Of a stretch of 44,412 nt of DNA, positions 1-5,656 are shown in pieces; position 1 is the stretch's first letter; every line of letters begins with the position of its first letter. The DNA lies in the IMG/VR virus record IMGVR_UViG_3300023708_000986, positions 1-44,412 of that record, one strand, 5' to 3'. A program made the position numbers and the translations under genes. The stretch is from a virus. The notes below the pieces were generated by a model, which saw nothing but the letters and a program-made list of their open reading frames with translations, was not told the DNA's origin and did not search any database.

Positions 1-62
1 CTCTAACTTCGTGTTAGAATTCCAATCACTGCAGCGTTGCAGGTTTTATCAAGGATTACCAA
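1..62 (+). promoter_or_regulatory. Early promoter/leader element, copy 1
   Basis: The segment contains TGTTAGAAT at 12-20, which fits an extended -10 box (TGn then TAGAAT, five of six consensus bases). The box lies inside an inverted repeat, TCTAAC-TTCGT-GTTAGA (2-18). Downstream, CTGCA-GCGT-TGCAG (29-42) can form a hairpin near the expected RNA 5' end, followed by an AAGGA ribosome site and the ATG at 63. Almost the same arrangement recurs at 3074-3133. The -35 region lies outside the window. Promoter function is inferred from motif and repetition; the dyad over the -10 could be an operator. Confidence 0.55.
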
Positions 63-350
63 ATGACCACCATCACAACTTCCCCTTCTTCCGCTGACGA
101 ACTCGGCACCCTGTTGGCCCAGATCGCCACCCTGACCAAGCAAGCCGACGCCATCAAGGACGCCATGAAAGACATCGCCAGCAAAGGCGACACCAAGGTC
201 TTCGAAGGCGCATTGTTCAAATGCACATACACCGAGACCGACCGCACTATCTTTGACAAGGCTGCGTTCGTTGAGGCCTTCGGCGAAGAGACCTACGCCA
301 AGTTCACCAAGACCACCGCTGTGTTCTCCATCAAGACCACCAGCCGATAA
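63..350 (+). CDS. Small phage protein of unknown function
   Basis: 95 aa, first gene after the leader. The ATG at 63 follows AAGGATTACCA. Residues about 10-45 are an Ala/Lys/Asp-rich amphipathic helix (LAQIATLTKQADAIKDAMKD). The second half, with a YTETDRTIFD segment and a C-terminal KTTAVFSIKTTSR strand, looks like a small beta fold. Similar short helix-plus-strand proteins occur in early regions of many phages without assigned function. I cannot name a role. Its position directly behind the promoter suggests early, strong expression. Confidence 0.8.
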   Translation: MTTITTSPSSADELGTLLAQIATLTKQADAIKDAMKDIASKGDTKVFEGALFKCTYTETDRTIFDKAAFVEAFGEETYAKFTKTTAVFSIKTTSR

Positions 351-357
351 ATCAACC

Positions 358-371
358 GGGGCTTCGGCTCC
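358..371 (+). other. UUCG-capped hairpin between genes
   Basis: GGGGC-TTCG-GCTCC can form a five-pair stem with one G-U pair and a stable UUCG-type tetraloop, just before the AGGAG of the gene at 386. There is no T-run, so it is not a classical terminator. It may stabilise or process the mRNA. Confidence 0.35.
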
Positions 372-385
372 TTCAGGAGAACATC

Positions 386-574
386 ATGGAAGAATCAATC
401 GTGATCAACACCACATCCGTGTTTAACAGCGTGCGCGTAGACACCTTCGACGAGGATGTTTGGCTGCACCTGACCACGCGCCACAGCACATGCCACGTCA
501 CCCTGACTAAAGAGCAAGCCAACGAACTGATCATGGCTTTGCAGACCGTGGTGTCCGTATTGGAGGAAGCATGA
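386..574 (+). CDS. Small hypothetical protein
   Basis: 62 aa. The start is fixed by CAGGAG eight bases upstream of the ATG. The protein looks like a small beta sheet (VFNSVRVDTF, VWLHLTTRHSTCHVTL) followed by one helix (KEQANELIMALQTVVSVLEE). There is no signal peptide or metal motif. It overlaps the next gene by four bases (ATGA), so the two are probably translationally coupled. Function unknown. Confidence 0.75.
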   Translation: MEESIVINTTSVFNSVRVDTFDEDVWLHLTTRHSTCHVTLTKEQANELIMALQTVVSVLEEA

Positions 575-768
575 TTGAATTCACATTCACCGAGGTGGCC
601 CTATTCTGCTGGGCAGTGCTGGCCACTGGCTCTGCACTCAAGTGGCAGCAGCAGTTCAAAGCCACCAGTCGATTGATCGTTCTCATGGTTGATCATCCAG
701 AGGTGCGTGATCAAATCGTCGCCGCCAAAGAAGCATTCATGAAGGAGCATGGCTATGACCACTCGTGA
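571..768 (+). CDS. Small membrane-anchored protein
   Basis: 65 aa. The ATGA overlap with the previous gene and GGAGGAAGC upstream set the start. Residues about 5-25 (FTEVALFCWAVLATGSALKW) form one hydrophobic, probably transmembrane, segment. The remainder is a polar helix rich in charged residues (EVRDQIVAAKEAFMKEHG). Function unknown; probably an early inner-membrane protein. Confidence 0.7.
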   Translation: MIEFTFTEVALFCWAVLATGSALKWQQQFKATSRLIVLMVDHPEVRDQIVAAKEAFMKEHGYDHS

Positions 769-916
769 ACTCGTGCGCAGGGCGCAAAATCTTTTCAACG
801 TGCCGTATGTGCCTCCAAGCACAAACAAGCACAACAGGCACCAGTGGGTGCGCTCCGTCCAACGTCTGGGCGACAAATGGCTTCTGGCCAAACACATTGA
901 AAGAAAACCATCATGA
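755..916 (+). CDS. 53-aa basic protein of unknown function
   Basis: ATG at 755, seven bases after GAAGGAG, opens a 53-aa frame beginning MTTRELVRRAQNLFNVPYVP and ending in AKHIERKPS. It overlaps the preceding gene by 14 bases and the next gene by an ATGA. A longer frame beginning at 765 in another register is a shadow: it lacks a ribosome site and has an unlikely composition. The PYVPPSTNKHNRHQWVRSVQ stretch resembles short proteins seen in other phages of this type. Very basic with several aromatics, so nucleic-acid contact is possible but unproven. Confidence 0.7.
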   Translation: MTTRELVRRAQNLFNVPYVPPSTNKHNRHQWVRSVQRLGDKWLLAKHIERKPS

Positions 917-1167
917 CCGAGAAAAAAGAACTGAGCCAACTTGCACGCCAATTGTTGGGTGACAACAATGCCGTGAAGTTCTACACCCAACAAGAGTTCG
1001 ACGAGGCGCTGGCGCTGGGCAAAGCAGAAATCATGACCGTGGCAATCGAGACAACCAAGCAGGCCATCTTCATCGAGCGTGAAGAGTGCGCCAAGCTGGC
1101 AGAGACAGACGGCCACACAGAACTGGCAGAGCGCATTCGCGACCGCATCCCCTCACAAAGGCAGTGA
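913..1167 (+). CDS. Small hypothetical protein
   Basis: 84 aa, almost wholly helical by composition, with no membrane segment. The ATG overlaps the stop of the 53-aa gene (ATGA). The middle and C-terminal part (IEREECAKLAETDGHTELAERIRDRI) resembles the 'EREECAKLAE' helix found in many small phage accessory proteins. The gene at 1348 carries a related ADEREACGKIIE segment, so the two may be distant relatives. Function unknown. Confidence 0.75.
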   Translation: MTEKKELSQLARQLLGDNNAVKFYTQQEFDEALALGKAEIMTVAIETTKQAIFIEREECAKLAETDGHTELAERIRDRIPSQRQ

Positions 1168-1168
1168 C

Positions 1169-1351
1169 ATGAACAAACTTCTTGAGGTGTTGGCTGTTGT
1201 GGCTGCAGCGCTGGGTGTTATTTGTCTAGCCATACTCATGGTAGACCTGCTGTCTGCCAATCCACGAATGCATCGTGTGGACTGCTCACTGGCATCGTTC
1301 CATCCTGACTACACAACTAAACAGCGACAACAATGCCGAGGTGAAGCATGA
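1169..1351 (+). CDS. Small membrane protein with C-terminal Cys pair
   Basis: 60 aa from the ATG at 1169, just after the previous stop; the longer frame from 1079 would overlap the previous gene heavily. Residues about 3-27 (KLLEVLAVVAAALGVICLAI) are a single transmembrane helix. The tail has two cysteines in a CSLASFHPDYTTKQRQQC arrangement, a pattern I have seen in other small phage membrane proteins. It probably sits in the inner membrane. Role unknown. Confidence 0.65.
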   Translation: MNKLLEVLAVVAAALGVICLAILMVDLLSANPRMHRVDCSLASFHPDYTTKQRQQCRGEA

Positions 1352-1572
1352 GAGACACCTTAGAGATGGCGCGTGAGGTTTACGGCGCACACACAGAGTG
1401 GAATGAAGCACAGCTTGAGCGCCTTAATGCTCTTGTTGAACTTATTCGTGCTGATGAGCGTGAAGCGTGTGGAAAAATAATTGAAAGCAAGATTGAACAA
1501 GTCCGATTATGGAACAACGAGACATATCTTGTTGAATGCTTAACCGCCATCCGAGCAAGAGGAAACAAATGA
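1348..1572 (+). CDS. Small hypothetical protein, AIRAR C-terminus
   Basis: 74 aa, ATGA-coupled at both ends. It contains an ELIRADEREACGKIIE helix and ends TAIRARGNK. The DNA for AIRAR (1544-1560) is repeated exactly at 1669-1685 in the next gene, which points to shared ancestry or recombination between neighbouring modules. Function unknown. Confidence 0.75.
   Translation: MRDTLEMAREVYGAHTEWNEAQLERLNALVELIRADEREACGKIIESKIEQVRLWNNETYLVECLTAIRARGNK
1544..1560 (+). repeat. 17-bp direct repeat (second copy 1669-1685)
   Basis: CCGCCATCCGAGCAAGA occurs at 1544-1560 and again at 1669-1685. Both copies encode AIRAR, the first at the end of the 74-aa gene and the second inside the 289-aa gene. Perfect identity across codon third positions suggests a recent duplication or recombination rather than protein-level convergence. 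Confidence 0.8.
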
Positions 1573-2438
1573 CTGACAAACAACTACTGGAGCAGGCGCT
1601 GGCATTCATTGAAAAGACATCGACATATTTGCCGACATCTTTTGATGAAGAAGGCTTGAGCATCCATGCCGCCATCCGAGCAAGACTGGAACAGCCAGCA
1701 CCTGTGCAGGAGCCTGATGACGTTGAAATTGCGGCAGAGCAATCTGACAACTATGCCGCTTTCCATGCTGGTGTTAGGTTTGCAAGGACTCACACCACTC
1801 CACCCGCAGCACAGCGGCAATGGGTCGGTCTGAATAATTCAGAGCGTTTAAGTATTTGGGAAAAGGCAATGCTTGAAGATAACGGTAAAAACGCAAGTCT
1901 ACAAAACCAACCTTTTGTTCACTATGCCCGAGCTATTGAGGCCAAGCTAAAGGAGAAGAACGCAGCACAGCCAGCTCCTGTGCAGGATGTTGACTGGAAG
2001 GATATGTACGAGAAGGAAAAGCGCCGCAGTGAAATGTGGATTGCCAAGTACGAGAAAGACATTGGGCCACTAGAGAAGGCAGTCCCCGCAGCACCTGTGC
2101 AGGCTCCTGCACTTGTCGTGTATGAAGGTGAGATTGCGAAATCCAATTTGCCCAAAGGCTTTACAGGGATGCTCTACACGCACCCAACTTCCGCAGCACC
2201 TGTGCAAGATGGTCGAGACTGGTCTTTGCTGGAGGCTACGCAAGAGTCATTGCGTGAGCACATGGCAGAAATCCAACAACTGAAAGCACAGCGGGAATGG
2301 GTTGGGCTGACGGATGAGGAATTGAAATCTGTGACCAGACTTGAAGATACGAAAAGCCATGCTGAGCTTGACCTTGGGAAAACATTCTGGGTTGGCGCAC
2401 GATGGGCAGAAGCCAAACTCAAGGAGAAGAACACATGA
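1569..2438 (+). CDS. Repeat-built Ea22-like accessory protein
   Basis: 289 aa. Start ATG at 1569 overlaps the upstream stop. The chain is modular. A helical N-terminus (KQLLEQALAFIEK) is followed by four APVQ-type linkers near residues 43, 140, 178 and 215. There are two copies of a unit that begins WVGL (QRQWVGLNNSERLSIWEK and QREWVGLTDEELKSV) and ends EAKLKEKN. Such AAPVQ/WVGLTDEE proteins are common in phage accessory regions and are usually labelled Ea22-like. Their function is unknown. The repeated DNA offers homology for module exchange: the KLKEKN end and its ribosome site recur at the end of the next gene. Confidence 0.75.
   Translation: MTDKQLLEQALAFIEKTSTYLPTSFDEEGLSIHAAIRARLEQPAPVQEPDDVEIAAEQSDNYAAFHAGVRFARTHTTPPAAQRQWVGLNNSERLSIWEKAMLEDNGKNASLQNQPFVHYARAIEAKLKEKNAAQPAPVQDVDWKDMYEKEKRRSEMWIAKYEKDIGPLEKAVPAAPVQAPALVVYEGEIAKSNLPKGFTGMLYTHPTSAAPVQDGRDWSLLEATQESLREHMAEIQQLKAQREWVGLTDEELKSVTRLEDTKSHAELDLGKTFWVGARWAEAKLKEKNT
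2415..2438 (+). repeat. 24-bp gene-end/RBS cassette (second copy 2567-2590)
   Basis: An identical 24-base block lies at 2415-2438 and 2567-2590, with a diverged third copy near 1943-1963. It encodes the ending KLKEKNT and carries the ribosome site AAGGAGAA plus the ATGA that starts the next gene. It therefore behaves as a portable junction between genes. Confidence 0.8.
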
Positions 2439-2590
2439 ACGGACACTGCGAAACATGCGATATCGAAAAGCAATGCGACTATGAGTACAAGCCCTGTGAC
2501 TGTTGCAACTATCGCAAGTTCAAACCAAAACCGCCGCAGCCAGCGCAAGTCATCCCATTCCCGGTAAAACTCAAGGAGAAGAACACATGA
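2435..2590 (+). CDS. Cys-rich mini-protein
   Basis: 51 aa from the ATG at 2435, placed by AAGGAG and the ATGA overlap. The N-terminal half has six cysteines (CETCDIEKQC, then CDCC), spaced as in small zinc-binding knuckles. The C-terminal half is Pro/Lys-rich and ends KLKEKNT, encoded by the duplicated junction block. It may be a zinc-stabilised nucleic-acid or protein binder; that is inference only. Confidence 0.65.
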   Translation: MNGHCETCDIEKQCDYEYKPCDCCNYRKFKPKPPQPAQVIPFPVKLKEKNT

Positions 2591-3041
2591 TCCACGAAGC
2601 CAAGCAGTTCTACATCGACTACATCACATCCAAGCCAAAGTCCCACCGCACCGTGGAAAACGTGCTCATGCGAAGTTCGCCGTGTCTGGAGTCCAGATCC
2701 GCAAGCTGCTACTGGAGGATGGCCACATCAAGGTGCTCAAGAAGGACAAAGGCAAGGACGGCAAGATTTTCCTGCGCGTGGCAGCCACAGGAAAGCCTCT
2801 ACCGCCCCCAGAAGGAAGCCCCAACGCCTACCTCCCCACATGGGAAGACGGCACGCCGAAGTCCCGGGGCAACGCATTCGACTGGCGCAACTATGGCAGC
2901 AGCATCCTGAACGACAGAGACTTCCTGTTTTCTGAGACCATGAAAAAGAACTCAGCAGGCACCGGGACGGATGCACGCAAGCAATTCACCATCTACAGCC
3001 GGGCCAGACCATCGGCCCAGCGTGGAGTCGGACTCCAGTAG
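2587..3041 (+). pseudogene. Frameshifted hypothetical gene
   Basis: The ATG at 2587 has a perfect ribosome site and reads MIHEAKQFYIDYITSKPKSH up to about 2670. After that the frame turns into Ser/Arg-rich nonsense and stops at 2910. In the -1 frame, from about 2670, a sensible protein continues (AKFAVSGVQIRKLLLEDGHI, later LRVAATGKPLPPPEG and GNAFDWRNYGSS) to a stop at 3041. No XXXYYYZ heptamer lies at the junction, so a lost base (ATGGCG to ATGCG near 2668-2672) or a sequencing error is more likely than programmed shifting. The last residues, GVGLQ, are encoded by a palindromic repeat. Confidence 0.65.
3023..3037. repeat. GAGTC palindrome, copy 1 (G-centred)
   Basis: TGGAGTCGGACTCCA is a perfect 7-bp-arm palindrome around one central base. 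It overlaps the final codons (GVGLQ, stop) of the frameshifted gene. Member of a seven-copy family in this window. Confidence 0.9.
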
Positions 3042-3073
3042 AGCATTAGGGTTTGTCCCTATATTCCATGCTT

Positions 3074-3133
3074 CTCTAATTTCGTGTTAGAATTCAAGCA
3101 CTGCAAGATTAGCAGGGATTACAGGAGTCTCAA
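3074..3133 (+). promoter_or_regulatory. Early promoter/leader element, copy 2
   Basis: Bases 3074-3095 repeat bases 1-22 with one change. TGTTAGAAT (3085-3093) is again an extended -10. The inverted repeat is kept as TCTAAT-TTCGT-GTTAGA, where the C-to-T change turns a C-G pair into T-G. CTGC (3101-3104) and GCAG (3112-3115) keep a downstream hairpin even though the loop differs. ACAGGAG precedes the ATG at 3134. No convincing -35 lies about 17 bases upstream. Conservation of both hairpins argues for a real control element. Confidence 0.6.
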
Positions 3134-3340
3134 ATGCGCGTCACCCACCTCAATAAAGGCCCATCCGGCATGGCTGCAAAAACAGCATGCGGTCGTAGCC
3201 TCATTCGCACACCGTTTTCGGTCAACTGGAATGAGTTCAAGACTGAGCCATCGCAATACCGCTGCATCAAGTGCTGCGCAAGCAAGCAGTTTGAAGTCAA
3301 CACCAAAATGGACGCACGCAAGGCAATGGTGGAAGCATGA
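3134..3340 (+). CDS. Small Cys-containing protein, possible zinc ribbon
   Basis: 68 aa, first gene behind the second leader. ACAGGAG lies nine bases upstream of the ATG. It has CGRSLIRTPFS and later CIKCC, a Cys...CxxCC pattern resembling a compact zinc ribbon, followed by a Lys-rich helix (KMDARKAMVEA). Similar CGR...CxxC mini-proteins are frequent in phage early regions. ATGA overlap with the next gene. Function unknown. Confidence 0.7.
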   Translation: MRVTHLNKGPSGMAAKTACGRSLIRTPFSVNWNEFKTEPSQYRCIKCCASKQFEVNTKMDARKAMVEA

Positions 3341-3684
3341 AAATCAAAACATCTGAACTGACAGGAGCCGCACTTGATTGGGCGGTGGCGAAAGCCAATG
3401 GCGAAGAGGATATTTTCTGGGTCGATTGGGCCAAGGAAGCCGGGGCCTGCTACTCACCTTCAGGGTTCTGGGCACAAGGCGGGCCGATCATTGAGCGGGA
3501 AGAAATCAGCACAAATCGGGAATTTGCATCGAGTCGTGTTGAGTGGGCCGCATGGACGCCTGCTCCGATCCGCGACGAGGCCGAGGCTTTTGGTTACGGC
3601 TCAACACCCCTAATCGCAGCCATGCGATGCTACGTTGAGTCTAAGCTGGGCGAAGAGATAGAAATCCCGGAGGAACTGCTGTGA
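3337..3684 (+). CDS. DUF2591 (NinX-like) family protein
   Basis: 115 aa. The opening MKIKTSELTGAALDWAVAKA, the central YSPSGFWAQGGPIIEREEI and the ending LIAAMRCYVESKLGEEIEIP are the hallmark segments of DUF2591, a family found in phages and prophages near nin-region type genes. Length fits the family. Molecular role is unknown. Start set by the ATGA overlap with the zinc-ribbon-like gene. Confidence 0.8.
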   Translation: MKIKTSELTGAALDWAVAKANGEEDIFWVDWAKEAGACYSPSGFWAQGGPIIEREEISTNREFASSRVEWAAWTPAPIRDEAEAFGYGSTPLIAAMRCYVESKLGEEIEIPEELL

Positions 3685-3809
3685 CCGGGTACACCAAGAT
3701 CATTAAAGCTGAGTTCTACCTGTCGGGGGGGCTCAGCAACCCTCGGCTGGCCAGAACCACCCGCCCCGGCACAGGGGTGTTCATCTACTGGAGGAGGGAC
3801 AAGGCATGA
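3681..3809 (+). CDS. 42-aa protein, GTG start
   Basis: GTG at 3681 overlaps the DUF2591 stop (GTGA) and opens a 42-aa frame (VTGYTKIIKAEFYLSGGLSN to YWRRDKA) ending at 3809. The same overlap style joins it to the next gene. It looks like a small beta-rich protein. Similar 'KAEFYLSGGLSNPRLAR' sequences are familiar from phage genomes. Function unknown. Confidence 0.6.
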   Translation: MTGYTKIIKAEFYLSGGLSNPRLARTTRPGTGVFIYWRRDKA

Positions 3810-3913
3810 ACTGGCCCTTCCCACCACCCGGAGGCCCAGTCCCATGGACTCCAGCCCAAGAACGCGCCTATCAGCAAAAACGTCTCAGCGAAGCACCGGA
3901 GTCACCACTATGA
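3806..3913 (+). CDS. 35-aa Pro-rich micro-protein
   Basis: The ATG at 3806 follows the strong ribosome site GGAGGAGG. The frame MNWPFPPPGGPVPWTPAQER continues to APESPL and stops at 3913, overlapping the next ATG (ATGA). Pro/Trp-rich start and a short helix. The strong ribosome site and both overlaps support a real gene despite its size. Confidence 0.6.
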   Translation: MNWPFPPPGGPVPWTPAQERAYQQKRLSEAPESPL

Positions 3914-4113
3914 ACGCACCAGCATTTACCGTCCACTGGACAAGCCCAATGAGCGGCAACCGTCTCAGCAGCGCCTGCGCCACCAAAAAGGCTGGCATGG
4001 CTGAGTGCAAAGCCCTCTACATGGAAGGCGCACGGAACATCAGCCTGTCAGAGTACAAAAAAGGCATCGGAGCACGCGACATTGACTGGCGTGTGGCTCT
4101 TCGAAATCGTTAA
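3910..4113 (+). CDS. Small hypothetical protein
   Basis: 67 aa from the ATG at 3910. The frame open from 3844 is longer, but the coupled start is better supported. It begins MNAPAFTVHWTSPMSGN and ends RDIDWRVALRNR, with a mixed alpha/beta composition and no membrane segment. Function unknown. Confidence 0.65.
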   Translation: MNAPAFTVHWTSPMSGNRLSSACATKKAGMAECKALYMEGARNISLSEYKKGIGARDIDWRVALRNR

Positions 4114-4129
4114 CCAACCGGAGAATCCT

Positions 4130-4399
4130 ATGGCAACCGCCAAAAAAGCGCCAGCAAAGGCCGTAAAAGCATCAACCAAGGCCAAGGCACCAACCCCCAC
4201 CAAAAAGGCCTCCACGGCCCCAAAAAAGCAGGAGGAAACCTTCGCCATGCCCACAGAGGTCAAAGAGTGGATTGATCAGGCCATGAGCCGCATGAAGAAC
4301 ATGCAGAGCAAGATCGACCGACTGGAGACCGAGAACAAGGAACTCAAGTCGTGGCGCAAATGGGCCGAGCACCGCATTCTGGGGAGCAGCCACGAATGA
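4130..4399 (+). CDS. Lys/Ala-rich, histone-H1-like coiled-coil protein
   Basis: 89 aa; start ATG at 4130 after GGAGAATCCT. The first about 35 residues are an AK/PK-rich tail (ATAKKAPAKAVKASTKAKAP) like the DNA-binding tails of bacterial H1-like proteins. Residues about 42-80 form a coiled coil with heptad leucines and charged residues (SRMKNMQSKIDRLETENKEL). DNA or nucleoid binding with self-association is a reasonable guess. ATGA-type overlap with the next gene. Confidence 0.7.
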   Translation: MATAKKAPAKAVKASTKAKAPTPTKKASTAPKKQEETFAMPTEVKEWIDQAMSRMKNMQSKIDRLETENKELKSWRKWAEHRILGSSHE

Positions 4400-4602
4400 C
4401 TCCAATACCAACCCTGCACCTGAGGTTCGTCGAGCGCCAAGAATTTGACCCTGAGAACAGCACGCACGAATACGCCGCCCACCGCACTGTGCGCGTGCTG
4501 CAGCAATTCTGGGAAGATCCAAGTGGTGGAGATGCGGTCGGCGATATGTTCAAAATGGTGATTGGCCTCTGGCGAGACATCCCACTGGAGAGAAATGAAT
4601 GA
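4396..4602 (+). CDS. Small hypothetical protein
   Basis: 68 aa from the ATG at 4396, which overlaps the upstream stop (AATGA). A beta strand LHLRFVERQEF is followed by VRVLQQFWEDP, a combination I recognise from short phage proteins placed just before terminase genes. It ends IGLWRDIPLERNE, with a strong GGAGAG before the next start. Function unknown. Confidence 0.65.
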   Translation: MTPIPTLHLRFVERQEFDPENSTHEYAAHRTVRVLQQFWEDPSGGDAVGDMFKMVIGLWRDIPLERNE

Positions 4603-4802
4603 CTGAACGCAAGATCGAGATGTACCACGTCAGCAAGACCTACCTTGAAGGCTGGTTCACGCTGCAAGACCTGAAGCGGATCTTGGAGGCCGCCCAAAGA
4701 ATCGAAGACGTGAACCAAAGGCTGGCCATCGAAGTTCATGTGACCATGGACGAGACAATCCCAGTGCCGGAGGTCGGATGGCTGACACTGCCCAGCGCGT
4801 GA
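4599..4802 (+). CDS. Small hypothetical protein
   Basis: 67 aa, ATGA-coupled. It contains a WFTLQDLKRILEAAQRIEDV helix and a short IEVHVTMDETIP strand, ending in WLTLPSA. No signal or metal motif; function unknown. It is the second last of the small-gene run before the terminase. Confidence 0.7.
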   Translation: MTERKIEMYHVSKTYLEGWFTLQDLKRILEAAQRIEDVNQRLAIEVHVTMDETIPVPEVGWLTLPSA

Positions 4803-5026
4803 GGTTCCGAATCCTCGCCGGAAACTACGATCAGGCCAAAGCACTGGCCAACAAGGTAGGGATTCACCCATTGATGTGGGTGCCAGTCATCGACCCTTCC
4901 GCCTTGCTTGGGCTGGATGGTGGAGTCCTGATCGTCACCGGAACATGGCGCGACCGAAAGGACGGGCACGAGTGCCTGCAACTGGCCAAGCAGCGCCGCA
5001 TGAGAATCCTGCACGACGAAGGCTGA
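4778..5026 (+). CDS. Small hypothetical protein
   Basis: 82 aa from the ATG at 4778, chosen because GGAGG lies six bases upstream. An alternative GTG at 4799, overlapping the previous stop (GTGA), would give 75 aa. Alpha/beta composition with VRFRILAGNYDQAKALANKV and GGVLIVTGTWRDRKDGHECL, which suggests a small Rossmann-like or ferredoxin-like fold. Function unknown. About 90 bases without a supported gene separate it from the terminase. Confidence 0.7.
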   Translation: MADTAQRVRFRILAGNYDQAKALANKVGIHPLMWVPVIDPSALLGLDGGVLIVTGTWRDRKDGHECLQLAKQRRMRILHDEG

Positions 5027-5116
5027 TCCGCGCACCAAAAACCCCGGCATGACGGAAACACAACTCCGAGTTACACTTCAATCCAATGCGCTGAAATATC
5101 GCGTGGAAGGAAGACC

Positions 5117-5656
5117 GTGACAGACAAGACAGACAAACCCACAAAGCAGGCCGCGCCCAAAAACAAGGGTGGCAGACAGTCCACATACGACCCAGACATC
5201 GCAAAGCAGATGTGTGAGCAACTCAGTGAGGGAATACCACTGAGGGAAATATGCAGACAGGATGGGTTCCCAGCGTGGCGGACGGTGTACGACTGGATGA
5301 AGAAAGATCCCGACCTTGCCACAGCCATCGCGTATGCGCGTGACGTGGGATACGACGCCATGGCCGAGGATTGCTTGGTGATCGCCGACACCCCGATGAT
5401 GGGGGAAGAGGTGAGCGAGAGCGAGGATGACGAGGGCGTCAAGCGTGTGACCATCAAGAAGGTGGACATGCTGGGGCACCGCAAGCTGCAGATCGAGACC
5501 CGCCTGAAGCTGCTGGCCAAGTTCAACCCCAAGCGTTACGGTGACAAGCTGGTGCATGCCGGTGACGACGTCAACCCGGTGGTGGTGGAGAACAACCACA
5601 ATGTCTTTGGGGAACTCCTCAAGAACCTGAAGATGCAGCGCCAAGCCGAGCAATGA
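5117..5656 (+). CDS. terS: Terminase small subunit
   Basis: 179 aa; GTG start at 5117 after GGAAGGAAG. Residues about 18-70 (STYDPDIAKQMCEQLSEGIP, then REICRQDGFPAWRTVYDWMK) form the helix-turn-helix DNA-binding domain typical of Sf6-like small terminases. A central helical region (RKLQIETRLKLLAKFNPKRY) would build the oligomeric ring. The C-terminus (HNVFGELLKNLKMQRQAEQ) probably contacts the large subunit. An ATGA overlap couples it to the large subunit. It should recognise the phage packaging site. Confidence 0.88.
   Translation: MTDKTDKPTKQAAPKNKGGRQSTYDPDIAKQMCEQLSEGIPLREICRQDGFPAWRTVYDWMKKDPDLATAIAYARDVGYDAMAEDCLVIADTPMMGEEVSESEDDEGVKRVTIKKVDMLGHRKLQIETRLKLLAKFNPKRYGDKLVHAGDDVNPVVVENNHNVFGELLKNLKMQRQAEQ

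Noticed and set aside
765-962. 65-codon frame starting MNSCAGRKIFS
   Set aside because: Replaced by the 53-aa frame at 755-916, which has a ribosome site, overlaps both neighbours properly and has a protein-like composition.
2683-2697. Palindrome TCTGGAGTCCAGA inside the frameshifted gene
   Set aside because: It resembles the repeat family (GGAGTCC) but lacks the GACTCC half in the right position and occurs once. Treated as chance.
2587-2910. Reading the 2587 frame through to its own stop as an intact gene
   Set aside because: After about residue 28 the product becomes Ser/Arg-rich and the sensible protein continues in another frame, so the gene is treated as broken.
5049-5120. 23-codon frame overlapping the terS start (MTETQLRVTLQ to EGRP)
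   Set aside because: It overlaps the next start (GTGA) like other genes here but has no ribosome site, and the protein shows no feature. It may be a leader peptide, but support is too weak.
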